Both the position numbers and the translations under genes were made by a program. Below, in pieces: positions 1 through 11,413 of a stretch of 64,000 bases of DNA. The notes beneath the pieces were generated by a model. It saw only the letters and a list, made by a program, of their open reading frames with translations. It ran no database searches and was not told where the DNA came from. Each line of letters opens with the position of its first letter. The first letter of the stretch is position 1. The DNA is from Rhizoctonia solani (taxonomy: Eukaryota > Basidiomycota > Agaricomycetes > Cantharellales > Ceratobasidiaceae), in assembly GCF_016906535.1 (NCBI RefSeq), contig NC_057371.1:1054001-1118000 (forward strand). The letters run 5' to 3'.

Positions 1-73
1 GTAATCTAGCTGTGGGATGAATATCCACAAATAAGTCGGATGGTGCTTTGAAAATATAGGATTCGAAGCGATT

Positions 74-2323
74 CTAGTCCACGATCAAGATATCCGGATC
101 TGTTTCGTCCTCCAAGAATCTAGACTGGAACTCGAAAGATTGTGAGCTATCCAGATTGCTCATCAGTACATAAGCCGAGAAATGTACCACTAGTACGTAC
201 ATTTCGGGTTGGTTACTAGGATGAGTTGATCCAACCATATCTTTGCGCCATTTAAGTTGCTTGGCACCAGCCTCGTCCATATGGTCACCTTTACCTGACC
301 CGAAGAATCCACCTCTATCCGGGAACATGGCTAGTCCATATTGTCGACTCTCGCGAAGAATGATTAGGGCTTCCTCGTGGGTGCAATCCATATCCTCTTC
401 AATGAGGAGCGCAGCGGCCTCAGGAACCAAAACCGACATGAAGAACTGGCGTGTGGTAAGGGGTTTGCTCTCTTCAGCGGTTAGGTTAGGAAATAGCTCA
501 TTCAGAGTATCGAAGAAAATAAGGAGCCCCTGTTCTCCGTAGCTATAGGAATACTTAGCATAAATCATATCTGATGTGATATACACTTACTATCCTGGAT
601 GGGAGAGCTCAAATGTATCCAGTTGAGCCCTGATACTGGCAGCCTTGAGTGCGCCATCTCGTTTGATGTTGTTATCAAAAGTCACGAAAAAGTCGCTAGA
701 ATGCGGATCGTTTATGATACTCCTCAAGGCCTTTACGACGTTTGACGACTTCAGTCGTTCACGTACGCTATCCCAGTCAATAACTGATGGCCAGCGATTT
801 CGCCGACCATGTTCCACGTATGTGCTCTCGGCACGATGCATCTGGCAGAGGTTTATATATGTCATGAGCGGGGCAGTCAAGCCTTGGGGGTTCCTGAGAC
901 GAGGTTCAAGTACAGCAATCTTCTTGAGGTCTTCAAGCAATTGCACCAAGTCGGGAGAAGGGTTATCCGGGAAGGGTTCATCACAGAATGGACATAAGCT
1001 TTGAGCATCCACGGCTATTAGAATGTCAGTAATTGATGGGTACCAGATAGGAGCGAACTTGCGCATAGTTTCATCATCAATGCCCATCAATTCATCTTGC
1101 TTGGCCCGTTCGAATATGCGTTCCATGTCATCAGCCTTGAAGCGCTTGCGAGGGGAATGAGAATTGACTAGATCGTCGGCCTGCTTCGCTGCCATTTCTT
1201 TTGCATATTTCGCCATCGGAAATGCGGCAGTCTTCTTGGGCTCTAATGGAAACTCCTTTCTAGGCACTTGGGCAATAGCCTTTGTGATCTGGACCGGTAG
1301 TTTAGCACAATACCGATATACAGACATCACTCACTGTCGGATTCTTATCGTTCTTTTTGGGAATCTTGACATTTCTCAACGATCTCCTATCGATTTGGGA
1401 TTCTCCGACACGCTGGGAAGCAGACAGATTGTCATGGCTTGATATCGGTTCTGGAATGTTCGCCTTCGGCCCAGCTTTGGAGGTACCCCCAGCCTTCCAT
1501 GGGGGTGGCGCAGGCATCTTCGGGACCGGAGTCGCTGCGATCGCATGAGTAAGCCGTCGCGGTGCACATGACAAGACGAACAAGGCATATCATTCTCTGG
1601 AGTCGGCCCTTGAGGTCGAGCCCGTCCCTTGAACGGCGCTGGCTTAGGCCCACGATCTACAAGCGATGAAATCACATAAGCGTGAATCCAATTATGCACC
1701 ACTCACTGTTCGGATTAATGTTTCTACTCTCTCTTGCGGATGATGACGATCCGTTTGATTCCTTTGAATTGGCCTTGGGGCGAGAAGACATTCGTGAGGT
1801 CGACTCTTCATCAGAATCGCTGGATGCTATTGCTTTGACAGTTTTATTGTGGGTCGGTTTCGTCTTGGTGGAAGTGTTGGTCACCGAGCTTGATTCGCTC
1901 TCCAGTTGAGTCGAATTGAGCTTGGCGAAAGGTGGGGGCTGGGGCGCGTTCTTCAGTTTGGGGGCCGTATTTGTTCGATTTTTCTGCTTGTAAGATGTTG
2001 CCTCGGATTCTTGTAATGATATAATATCCAGTGGATCGTAGCTCGTATCCGCGTCTGCGTCCATAACGGGTGATTCTACTAATTTAAAGCCCCCTTAATA
2101 AATACGCGAAATAAATTCTGCTCGGGAGCTCACCTCGCAAACCCGCACTATCCGTCTCCTTTGCCCCTCTGGAAGGCGCCTTTGGATTCCGCGCGATTTT
2201 AGGACGTCCGGTAAAGTTGGTGAAGCCCAAATCTTCACCAAAGCCAGAGTTTGGTGTCCTACAGGATTTGACTTCTTCTAAAGCCTGCAGATTGCCCACT
2301 CCTTGTTGCCTTCGTCGTTCCAT
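74..2323 (-). CDS. Rtc4-like domain protein
   Basis: The C-terminal half carries an Rtc4-like domain, seen as the CPFCDEPFP segment followed by a histidine/cysteine stretch (CQMHRAE) and, in the last exon, a phenylalanine-rich region around RQFFMSVLVPEAAALLI. Rtc4 is named for restriction of telomere capping in yeast; its molecular activity is unclear and the domain is widespread in basidiomycetes. The N-terminal half is low-complexity, Ser/Thr/Lys-rich and probably disordered. Several short introns are needed: exon 1 starts at the ATG at 2323 and ends at a GTGAGC donor near 2150, and the last exon ends at the TAG at 74-76. Internal exon limits between 1330 and 1700 are uncertain. The gene is transcribed away from the phosphatase gene at 2827. 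Confidence 0.72.
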
Positions 2324-2380
2324 GGTATTAGCCAGCCGATGTCAATGTCTGTAACGAGCGCCACAGAGCACGCTCACGTG

Positions 2381-2527
2381 ATTCTTTCTGTGTGTTTCCC
2401 CGTTTGCGCTTTGTTTTGTAGCTTCCACGGTTCGGTCCCGGTTTTTGTGAGCGGTTTGCCTAGTTCGCATGTAGCTCCCGTATTGTCTTATATATGGAAA
2501 TGTATTAAAAAAAAAAAAAAAAAAAAA
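2381..2527 (+). mobile_element. Short retroposon-like insert with poly(A) tail and target-site duplication
   Basis: An unexplained 126-bp sequence is followed by 21 consecutive A residues (2507-2527). It is bounded by a perfect 14-bp direct repeat, AGCACGCTCACGTG, at 2367-2380 and 2527-2540. A 3' A-tract directly followed by the second copy of the repeat is the signature of LINE-mediated retroposition (a SINE or a retro-copied RNA). No ORF is present. GGTTCGGTCCC inside it resembles a Pol III B box with one mismatch, but I see no good A box. The insert sits in the divergent promoter between the Rtc4-like and phosphatase genes. Confidence 0.55.
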
Positions 2528-2534
2528 GCACGCT

Positions 2535-2568
2535 CACGTGCTCTCCTCATCCTCACGTGGCCCACGTG
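2535..2568. promoter_or_regulatory. Cluster of CACGTG (E-box/Pho4-type) sites
   Basis: CACGTG occurs at 2535-2540, 2554-2559 and 2563-2568, and once more at 2375-2380 as part of the duplicated 14-bp repeat. The 14-mer CACGTGCTCTCCTC is itself present twice (2535-2548 and 2563-2576). CACGTG is bound by bHLH factors such as yeast Pho4 and Cbf1. The cluster lies 260-290 bp upstream of the phosphatase start codon and about 200 bp upstream of the Rtc4-like start. Confidence 0.45.
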
Positions 2569-2826
2569 CTCTCCTCCAATAACCCATGCATATGCCGAAG
2601 GAAGATGGTATTAATAAAACGCTTCCAAGCCCCGCATTCCTCATAGTGGCTAAATTTGTTGTTCTAAATATAAGAACATAACACATGTGGTTATCAAGAT
2701 TGCGGTTCGAAGCTAGGGACATGCGATTTTTGCGGAAGTTACACGGGTGCACAGGGGTTCTACTTCTTTAAATAAAACGCCTCCACCATTATCCTCCCTA
2801 GGCCTTACCACTACCTACCTTTCTGG

Positions 2827-5104
2827 ATGATTGGTTACCTTGTAGCCTGTTTTCTCCCTACAGTGATTGCCTGCGGCGGAGACCATGACCACAGCCATAT
2901 GAAGCGCATGCAACCTGATGCCACAGCCAGCTCATCTTGGCCTTCAGCTCCACTTGAATGGGGAGATATTAATTTTTTGCATACTACCGATAGTCATGGT
3001 ATGTGCTCTCGTTTTACATATGCTCCCCTCGTCTCACATTTTTGCTCAGGCTGGTTGCTCGGTCACACTAAAGCTTCGCAGCCGGAACCAAACTACTCGG
3101 GGGATTTTGGAGATTTCGCCTCTTTCGTTGTGAACATGAAGCAAATTGCGGACAAAAAGGGGGTTGATCTTTTACTTGTGGACTCGGGTGATTTGCACGA
3201 CGGCACAGGCCTCTCTGATGGGTTCCCTCCAGGTCAGATTGATGGTCAAGAGGTACGTCAAGAGGCGTATATCGTTTTTCAAAGTTTGACTAAAAAGACT
3301 AGAGCAACAAATTTTTCTTTGATGTACCCTACGATGTCTTGGCCATTGGAAAGTGAGAGCCCTCATAACTCTGGAAGCCTGGCTTTTAACCGTCTGCTCC
3401 CGTTAGCCACGAGTTGTACCAGTATCCTATCGCACTCGACATGCATCAAAATTTTGCCCCCAGGTGGAACGGCCGTTATTTGTCTTCCAATGTTAACATC
3501 ACCTATACGGACAAGAACGGAAGTCTAGTCGATACACCAGTCGGTGACCGATTTGTCAAGTTTCGAACCAAGCAGTATGTCATCTCACTTGTTCCTTCTT
3601 CATTTAGGGATAACATATCTGTCGGGGGATTAGCAAACGCAAGGTTACTGCATTTGGTGTTTTATTTGATTTCACAGGTAATGCCGCAAACACAACTGTT
3701 CAAAAGGTTTCCGCCATGGTTAACGAGGCTTGGGTAAATGACCACCGCTTTTAATCCATTATCTTGTGTTAACGTTAGCTTTTGTAGTTCAAGGATGCCA
3801 TCAAGGAAGAACCCGATCTTTTCTTACTTGTGGGCCACATGCCTGTACAAAAGTTAGCCGGCTCACTCACGAAATCTCATGTCTCTGATAGCCTTTCCTA
3901 GGGATAACTGGCCGATAGTTTTTAACGCAATCCGTGCGGTCCATCCCACAACTCCAATTTTTATTTTTGGTGGCCATACCCATATTAGAGACTGCGTCCA
4001 ACTTGATTCTCGTAGTATGTCATTGGAAAGCGGTCGATATATGGAGACCGTTGGCTGGATGAGCGCCAAGCTTCCCAAAGCTAGCAACTCATCTGCTCCG
4101 CTTAGCTTAACAAGACGATACCTAGACCCGAACCGAAATACATATACCTATCACACTCAAACTAAGCGATTCGATACGTCAAAAGGAAAGAAGATCACTG
4201 ACGGAGTCAGCGCGCTCGCCAAGGCCTGGAACCTGACACAAGTATACGGAACCGCCCCACAAGATTACTACCTTAGCCGGTGTGTTTACTCACCCTCATA
4301 GAGCCAGTGCGCAGTCGACTAATTATACACTGATCTCTAGCACACCTTACCCGTCTAATTCATCAGTTTTGACCCTTCTTGTTAACGAAGTCATTCCCAA
4401 GGCATTGGCTATCGGTAACCCATCTCGCGCGTCTGTTCCCAACACGGTGATTGTCAACTCGGGCTCTCAGCGTTTTGACCTATATGCAGGGCCATTCACG
4501 CGTAACGACCAGTTCATTGTGTCTCCATTCAACGATGCATTCCTATATTTCCAGGTTCCAGCTGGCATTGCCCGTGATGTTTTGGACAAGCTCAACGAAA
4601 AGGGAGCCCACAAAAGAAGGGAGGTAGAGGATCCCAACGCTTATTCTCGGGGTGAAGTCGACCATCGGTTCAACGAATGGAAGCGCAGCCAGTATGAGCG
4701 TACATATTACGAGCGAGAGACAGCGAATTTGACTCTAGGATATGTGACGACTGATGTGAGTTACACATTAATCATTCCTGATATACAACTCACGCGCAGA
4801 TACGCATTTATCCACGTAGAGTTGTCCAGGAATTGGTGACGATACTCTTCACTCCCCTATTCCATATTATGACGCACCCGGATACATTGCCTCTCCCCTT
4901 CCCTCCGGACTTTCGGACGATACGCTTGTGGATCTAGTCTTCCTCGACTTTTTTGAGTCGGATGTGCTCCAGATCGTCAACGCCTTGTCGATCGGGACCG
5001 GCAAGACATACTCTGGATCCGACGTCCAACAGTATGGCTCAGGTGATCTGCTAACAAACACAATCTATAGCATCTTTGCCACAGCAGAGTGGAACCGAGT
5101 TTAA
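2827..5104 (+). CDS. Secreted calcineurin-like phosphoesterase / 5'-nucleotidase family protein
   Basis: Begins with a hydrophobic signal peptide ([18 protein letters not shown]). The metallophosphoesterase signatures follow in order across exons: [28 protein letters not shown] and [12 protein letters not shown], which supply the Asp/His ligands of a dinuclear metal site. The C-terminal part (about 4282-5104) corresponds to the UshA-type 5'-nucleotidase region. The best family match from memory is the yeast Smn1/YHR202W group of secreted or vacuolar phosphoesterases; the substrate is not known to me. The intron ending at 4826 (CACGTAG) restores the frame into [11 protein letters not shown], and the stop is TAA 5102-5104. 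At least six introns. The upstream CACGTG cluster suggests, but does not prove, phosphate-responsive control. Confidence 0.82.
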
Positions 5105-5480
5105 CTTCATGTAATACTTTCTGAGTAATGAATCATTTGCCAATCCCAGTCTTTTGTCGAAGTTTCGATTCAGAGTGTCATGGGTCCTATGTACATCACC
5201 GCGTTGCGCAAATCACGTAACGCTTGACAAACGCCTGTATTAAGACGTCCATGTTACGAGTGATATCCCGATTACAAAATGGTATGAAGAGCATTGTTAC
5301 AGGTCTACTTCATTCAATGGACTATACGATGTAACGAAGAGATACCTAATACAGGAAATGAGGCGCCCGGCGATTTCTAGGATCATGGCCATGCTTAGGT
5401 TTCGGGCTGTTCGCTATCTAGAATCATGCGCAGCCCTGGTTTTACTGCATTTAGTATTGTTGACCAACGTGCACTCCACG
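5105..5480. other. Convergent 3' intergenic region
   Basis: Lies between the 3' ends of the phosphatase gene and NBP35. The plus-strand ORF starting at 5358 runs antisense through NBP35 and is not credible. I see only probable 3' UTR sequence. Confidence 0.5.
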
Positions 5481-6549
5481 TTACTTACTATCAATGATAT
5501 CGAGATACGCCTGAGTAGCAGGACTATCAGGGTATTCATCCAGGAAACTAATGCCATAATCAGCACTTTTGCCTATTCGGGGGTCAAGTGGCACTCGGCC
5601 AAGAAGTTCAATCCCTTCCTCTTCAGCAAGTTTGGCCGCTCCGCCAGTGGTCGGTCGAAAAATCTGGGACTCCGTCTTGCAACCGGGGCAAACAAATCCA
5701 GACATATTCTCCACGAGCCCTATGATCCGAATGCCGACCTTTCGGCAGAAGCTAATCTCTCGTCTGACGTCTTGGAGAGCTACCTCTTGAGGAGTAGTGA
5801 GGAGTACTGCGCCATCTATCCCGCTCTCCTTTAGGTACTGAACAATGCTGAGGTGCTCATCGGAGGTTCCAGGAGGGGTATCGACCAGCAAATAGTCGAG
5901 TTCACCCCAATCAACGTCTTTTAAGAACTGCCCGATAAGTCCATTCTTTTTGGGGCCGCGCCACATTACAGCAGACGTCTCGGAAGGAAGCATGAATCCG
6001 ACTGACATTGTGCACAAGTTGTCTTGTACGTAGACGGGTGACCACCCTGAAGCAGAATCATGAATCTGCTCATTCACAAGTCCAAACAATGTTGGGATGG
6101 ATGGTCCACAAATATCAACGTCCATTATACCAGTCTTAAGTTGTAGTAAATTTGTAAGATAAAATTAAACGCTGGGCGGGCTGATAGAAACCTACTTGGA
6201 GATTTTCATCCGCGGCAAAAGCCCATCCCAGTTGGGCAGTAAATGTGCTTTTTCCAACGCCCCCCTTGCCACTAAGTATTAGTACTTTGCGCTTGATGTG
6301 CGCCATGCGAGATCTTATGAGCGGAAGCGCCGGGTCTGGACCAGTCGTAACACCGGACGCGCATACTTCCTGGTTGGCGCAACCGTTGCAGGCATCAGCC
6401 TTACCAGCCTGGTCTGACTCGGTACCCTATGAAGTATCAGTGAGGAGTGGCAAAAGAGTTCAGTAATGACGAACTGGACAATGCTCTGGGGCGTTGGCCG
6501 GTATGGAGGGCGGCTCTGGGAGCGCAACTGGGTGTTGCACGGCAATCAT
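5481..6549 (-). CDS. NBP35: Cytosolic Fe-S cluster assembly factor Nbp35
   Basis: Scaffold P-loop NTPase of the cytosolic iron-sulfur assembly (CIA) pathway, acting with Cfd1. Translation from the ATG at 6549 gives an N-terminal ferredoxin-like motif C-x13-C-x2-C-x5-C, diagnostic of Nbp35 rather than Cfd1 or Mrp. It is followed by the deviant Walker [10 protein letters not shown], the MDVDICGPS switch, [11 protein letters not shown], and a C-terminal CPGC that bridges the dimer cluster. The first intron (GTTCGT...CATAG) splices exactly inside the CPGT codons. A second intron lies near 6130-6195. Length and motifs are complete. It is divergent from the J-domain gene, with only about 150 bp between start codons. 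Confidence 0.95.
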
Positions 6550-6698
6550 GGTGGGATGGTGGCAACAGATGAATAATATGCTGCTAAATTAGTTTCGTAA
6601 GCTTAAGCGCCGGGCGAATAGCAAGACCCTATAGAGATGCGGTGTCTGGGGTACTTTGCGACCGTGATTGGGCTCGCTCTGCCCACCATCTCTTCACC

Positions 6699-8278
6699 AT
6701 GGCCTCACACTTGTATGAGACACTGAACTTAGGCATGAATGCCACGCCGGATGAGAGTATGTACATTCAATGATCATACTTATGTGCTGCTGACAATGTG
6801 CAGTCCGGAAGGCATACAAGAAATTAGCGCTAAAGACACATCCAGACAGAGCACCGCCAGAGCGGAAGTTGGAGGCTGAAGAGGAGTTCAGAAAGGTCAA
6901 CGCAGCCTACGAGGTTCTTATTGATGAAGAAAAGCGCAGAATTTACGACCGAAATGGTTAGTTTTCCATCCCATAGCCCACGTACCACACGCTGACGTAC
7001 ATGTGTTAATGTCTGATTGTCACAGGAGTATATCCTCCACCAGAGCCTGCGACAGAGAACGCATATTCGAACCCTTACTCCCCGCCCCCACTCGATCCCA
7101 GCCTCCACCAACTTTCTCGCGCCCCAGTTTCGAACGGCATTCACGCAGGCATGCCCCAGACCGGATCCCTTCGCGCAAATGTTTAATGAACCACCGTTTC
7201 CGGCCACAGCTCCCCCAGGGTCAGGCCCATTTGGTATGCAACCTATGTTCCATTTTACAGACCCATTCAAGATGTTCCATGATGTGTTTGCATCTGCAAT
7301 GCCCCCCCTTCATATGCACCCAAATATGCGATATCAACCAATGTATCCCATTGTTGGCGGGCCTGACCTGTTCCTTGACTCGGATCGAATTCAACCATTT
7401 AGGTCCACGGACCCAAACATAATATGGACCGAGGAGACACGTACCACAAAGATTGTCAATGGGCACCATCAGACTATCCATACGTTAGTAGACAAAGATG
7501 TAAGTACCCCAGCGATATGTACTCCCCTTCATGTGGCTTATTGATCAAATAGGGGAATGTGCGCCGCTCATATGATGTTGATGGAAAGCACTGGGAGACT
7601 TTCAATGATCAGATTATTCAACCGTATGAGGCACTCTACGATACGCATCACGAACGCATCGATTTTGCTCCACATCCACATCCACATTCGAACTCACATC
7701 CTCCATCCTCTTCACATGGTCGGTCCCGCAAACCCTCAACTGGACGCAAGAGTAGACATGGATCTCCAGGCTATCCATATGTTTCAGCAACCCCACAACC
7801 CACCCGGTCCCCCGACACATCATGTCCGAACCAAGTCTCAGCATATTCCTACGCGTCACTCATATCGCCGCATGTACTCTTACTCTGAGGAGGATTTAGG
7901 TAGCCCTGTCAGCGATACGGAGAATATCGACCCTATTCCTATGAATTTGCACCAACAGGTGCACCCCGGCAAGAAGAGCATCACTACCCGGCGGCAGCCT
8001 CTGAGTACCGTTCGAAGAGACACTACGAGCAGGCTGTACCTCCCACACCCCCACGAGACCCGGACCCTGCACACAGACGAGCAATGAGGCCAGATGGCTT
8101 CTACAAGACTGGGTATCCGGACCGAGAGCCACCTACATACATGTCGCCTAACCCCGGTAGGTCGAACCCTCGACGCCTTGAAGTCCACGACTCTCACACG
8201 CCTTTGCTTATCCAGAGCACGAGGTCAAAGAGAAACGATGGTGGCACATATTTAGGTCTTAGTCCAGTTCTCGACTAG
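6699..8278 (+). CDS. J-domain (DnaJ/Hsp40) protein
   Basis: Exons 1 and 2 encode a J domain: [12 protein letters not shown], then [17 protein letters not shown] with the HPD motif that stimulates Hsp70 ATPase, then [18 protein letters not shown]. Downstream are a Pro/Ser-rich linker, [12 protein letters not shown], a His/Pro repeat (HPHPHSNSH) and a tyrosine-rich tail ending at the TAG before 8279. The layout resembles DnaJB-type class II J proteins lacking a zinc finger. The natural reading shifts by -1 near 7102, near 7160, probably twice between about 7700 and 7800, and again near 7918. In-frame stops therefore appear (for example TGA 7886-7888) unless bases are missing. I treat this as a real gene with consensus errors; an unusual micro-intron or a pseudogene are alternatives. 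Confidence 0.78.
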
Positions 8279-8733
8279 GCTTAGCCGCCAATCTCGATCA
8301 CTTTGGGACCTGGCTCGCCAACTCTTCAATTTTTTACGCGCCCGCGGGTCTGCCCCCACCAACTACCAGATTTAGTTGTATCTCCCTCGATCTCTCTATT
8401 TTGTAAATCGGAGCTATCATATATTACTTACCCTATGTCTCGCTATCTGGCTCTCGTTCATCTGTGTCTGTGGTGCGCCTGACTCTTGTTTGTAACATCA
8501 TACCAAATAAAAGAAATAATTATTGTGCTTCGATGTCACAGTAGTCCGAGTGGAAGCGGGAAGTCTAGCTCGTTAGAGGTCAGAGTATTAAATTGGGCAC
8601 TAGTAACAACACGTCTGATGGGATCAAAGGTCAGGCCGGCTTAGGTGCAATGGCAAATCGGCTTGTAAAAATTGCTGAAGCGGGGAAGACTCCCTTCGAA
8701 GCGCGCACGGGCACACAGTTGGACAAAGGGAAG
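8279..8733. other. Convergent 3' intergenic region
   Basis: Between the ends of the J-domain gene and the Cmc1-like gene. AATAAA at 8507-8512 could serve as a polyadenylation signal for the J-domain gene. The plus ORF 8593-8853 lies largely antisense to the Cmc1 3' exon and has no recognisable motif. Confidence 0.4.
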
Positions 8734-9141
8734 CTACGGTTCAGCGGGCTGGCGTCGCAATCTCACATACTCAGCGCGAACCTTTTCCATGTTCTCAGGG
8801 CATGTGCTATATTTGAGGGCAAGGGCGTGAGGATGACCAACGGGAAAGTATGAGAACGGGAGCGACATACTATTGATACATGCATGCTTGTAGTTCCTTG
8901 TGTGTTTCCTGCATGCCCATGCCACGCTAACGGTTCGGCCAGTTGTACATTCCGCGAACACTGCTAGGTTAATTGATATCATAGGCAGGCTTAAGGCTAC
9001 CACGTTTGACTAATTCATCGCAGTCTTGAGAGCCTGGGCCTTGGTGCTCTTCAGCAAAGTATCCTCCTCACGACGGGAGAGTGTGTCCATGTGTGGCTGT
9101 AGTGTTTGGGTTGACCGGGACTCCATTGTTAGACTGTCCAT
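8734..9141 (-). CDS. CMC1: Cmc1-like twin CX9C mitochondrial assembly protein (frame broken)
   Basis: Cmc1-type proteins sit in the mitochondrial intermembrane space and assist cytochrome c oxidase assembly. From the ATG at 9141 the reading gives LSRREEDTLLK, as in yeast Cmc1 (LSPREEQ). Next come CDELVK...FAEC, TTGRTVSVAWAC and a second cysteine pair, then an intron with a GTATGT donor into CPENMEKVRAEYVRL. The twin CX9C pattern appears only if one base is added near 9022 (before TGC GAT GAA) and one near 8908 (after TGC AGG). As sequenced, the frame is broken twice inside the signature. Either the consensus is wrong or this copy is decayed. Confidence 0.65.
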
Positions 9142-9448
9142 GCCAAACAATCCCAAAGCGGGGAAATATCAATTGATGACATGCATACAGCTATGTTTAT
9201 TTCTTCCATTGTACTTGCTCAGGCCATAAAGCCATGCGACTTTGTGGCACGTTGCAGCCATCCCTCTCCCTCTTCTTCCGCTCCGACTAACCCACTTGCC
9301 TTTTGTTCCTAGATTGGACGTTCTTTTCACGAACTCACGCCGGCCGTGCTGCACGACACACTCTTTCAGCCGGCTGAACAGACGACACTATTTCTCTTAT
9401 TCTCCATTAGAGTGATATTTCTGAATCAACCTAGTCTCACGACATAAT
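9142..9448. promoter_or_regulatory. Divergent promoter region
   Basis: About 300 bp shared by the Cmc1-like gene (-) and the LRR gene (+). It contains pyrimidine-rich stretches (for example 9259-9283) typical of fungal promoters. No specific site was recognised. Confidence 0.35.
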
Positions 9449-11413
9449 ATGATGCAACAACACCATCAACAACAATCACTTTCCTCGCTAGATCTGATGT
9501 CTCCTTCGACGGCAACGAAGATAGCGCGCATCCAATCCTGGAGCCGAGGTGCCCAACTCACCGCACACGAACCACATAGTCCACACAGCCCTCCTCGGCC
9601 TCGACTGTCTCGAGACGCCATTCAGTACCACCAACTACCTCTCCCCGCTCGGAGGCATTTGATGTTCGCATGATGCCGGCACCACCTGTTCCGCAAGTGC
9701 ACGTTCACCTCGCCGAGCCCCGCCCCGTTTTGCATCATAAACATTCTCACGCTGCATCATTACATTCATGGGGGAGTCAGGATATCGAGTCTCAAGTTGG
9801 TTTGCGCCTAACGACGCGGATGAAAGGAGCACTGCTGGGAGGGAGTTGACCTGGAAGGAGCGCGCTAGGCGCGCATCTCGCGCGTTATTTGGACAAAGTA
9901 CTCTCTGCCTGCATGGTCGGCCCTTAATGTAGAAAAGAACACGACATCTCGACCTCAGCATCAGGAGCTCGATGTTGAAATTAATTTGAATTCGCGCTCG
10001 GAAAGCCAGATGGGACAGTACAAGTGCAACTGCGACTGCAATAAGCATGCTAGCCCTAAGCGCAAGCGTACCCGGATGTGCCTGTGCATTTTGGTTATTT
10101 TGCTCATTCTTCTTGCGGTTGTTGACGTGATCTTCTTGAATGTACGGGTTCTCAATCCGGACTTTGGAATTATCCAACCCACCGTCACGCCCACTCCTAC
10201 GAACCTCTCTCGTGATGGAATGTCAGCGCCTATTGCTCCTACGGCTACGGCTACTGCAACCCGGCCCAGCACTGAAACCGACCGTCCTTCATCAACCACC
10301 GTAGCTGCATCCTCGACCGCTTCTGTTGCACCATCTGTGCTACAAAATTGCCTGACCCAGTTTCAGCTCAACGCTCCATCGGCCCCCGAGTCCTATCCTT
10401 GCGATACTTGTTTCTCTGCATTAAGTGGAGCACCGTCGAATGCTGGAGCCGCCCCCGCTACACAGTGAGTAACGCCAACAATCGCGTGGGTCAAGGATCC
10501 AACTAACACGTACTTCAGGTTCTGTGCAATGAAAGCTATATTCGATTCTGCAGGATCAAGTGGTTCCGCCAGTAACGTGGCGCTCTCTGGCGCCGGCTGG
10601 ATGAAAGACGCTAAGCCCTGCGGATGGAGTGGCGTCACCTGCGATAACAACGGAAATATCAACAACATGTAGGTTTGGTCTTTCACACTCACTGTTACAT
10701 CGTCTTATTTTCTCTTTTTTTAGTATCCTTACATTTCCTGGCGTTCCTGCTGCCATCCCGACCGAACTATCATCCATTTCGACTCTCACGAGCCTGAAAA
10801 TCACCGGCAATGGCGATCTACCTTCTGGCTCCCTCCCGGCTCTCCGCTCCCTTACCAACTTAGACTTGGAAAATACCGGACTATCTTCGTTTGCAGACGA
10901 CGCTTTCTCCGCCGTCAATACTTTGAACTCTCTGACTCTGGTTCGTAACTTGAAGATGGGTTCGAGTCTGCCCAGCAGTATCGGTTCTCTTTCTTTGAGG
11001 TCCTTGTGAGTACATTCTACACATTAGACAGAAATTCATTTCTTAATTATCTCTCGTACAGGATTGTTAACGGCCAAGCTTTGACTTCTCTTGACATCGT
11101 ACTTAGCTCATCCAGTTTGGCTTCGTCTCTCCAAACTTTGGATTTGTCCTCTAACAGCATAGCCTCTACTCTTCCCTCTGATCTTTCAGGGATGAAGACC
11201 CTTGCAGAGTTGAACCTCTCTGGAAACGACATCTCTTCTCCTTTTCCCGCTGTGATGCCTACCCCGCTCCAGGTGTTGAACCTTGAGGGCAATAGTAAGC
11301 TGGGTGGCGCCCTCCCGAGCGCCATGTGTTCTTCGTCTACTCTTACGCAGTGCGACCTCAGGAGCACTGGTTTAGGCGGGCAGACCGTGACATGCGGAGC
11401 ATGTATTTTTTAA
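9449..11413 (+). CDS. Membrane-anchored leucine-rich repeat protein
   Basis: The N-terminal segment is Gln/His/Ser-rich and likely cytosolic. A cysteine-rich patch (KCNCDCNK) and a basic stretch (KRKRTR) precede one hydrophobic segment of about 20 residues near 10080-10140. A Thr/Pro/Ser-rich stalk follows, then a plant-type LRR N-cap (CGWSGVTC), then about five LRRs (for example LKITGNGDLPSGSLPAL, LQTLDLSSNSIASTLP, LAELNLSGNDISSPFP), ending with cysteines. Basic residues before the membrane segment suggest type II topology with LRRs outside the cell; this is inference. Introns lie near 10467-10518, 10669-10723 and 11007-11061. Exon 1 reads well only with -1 shifts near 9590 and 9760. The ligand and partner are unknown. 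Confidence 0.72.

Noticed and set aside
2702..2716. GGTTCGAAGC as a tRNA B box
   Set aside because: No acceptor stem, A box or cloverleaf could be drawn around it.
7873..7902. A 30-nt micro-intron removing the in-frame TGA in the J-domain gene
   Set aside because: The donor GTACTC is weak and the length is far below the 50-70 nt seen elsewhere. A missing base near 7918, with the other frame used upstream, explains the protein better.
9635..10177. 180-codon minus-strand ORF
   Set aside because: Antisense to the LRR gene N-terminus. The sense strand carries the signal-like, basic and membrane segments that continue into the LRRs.
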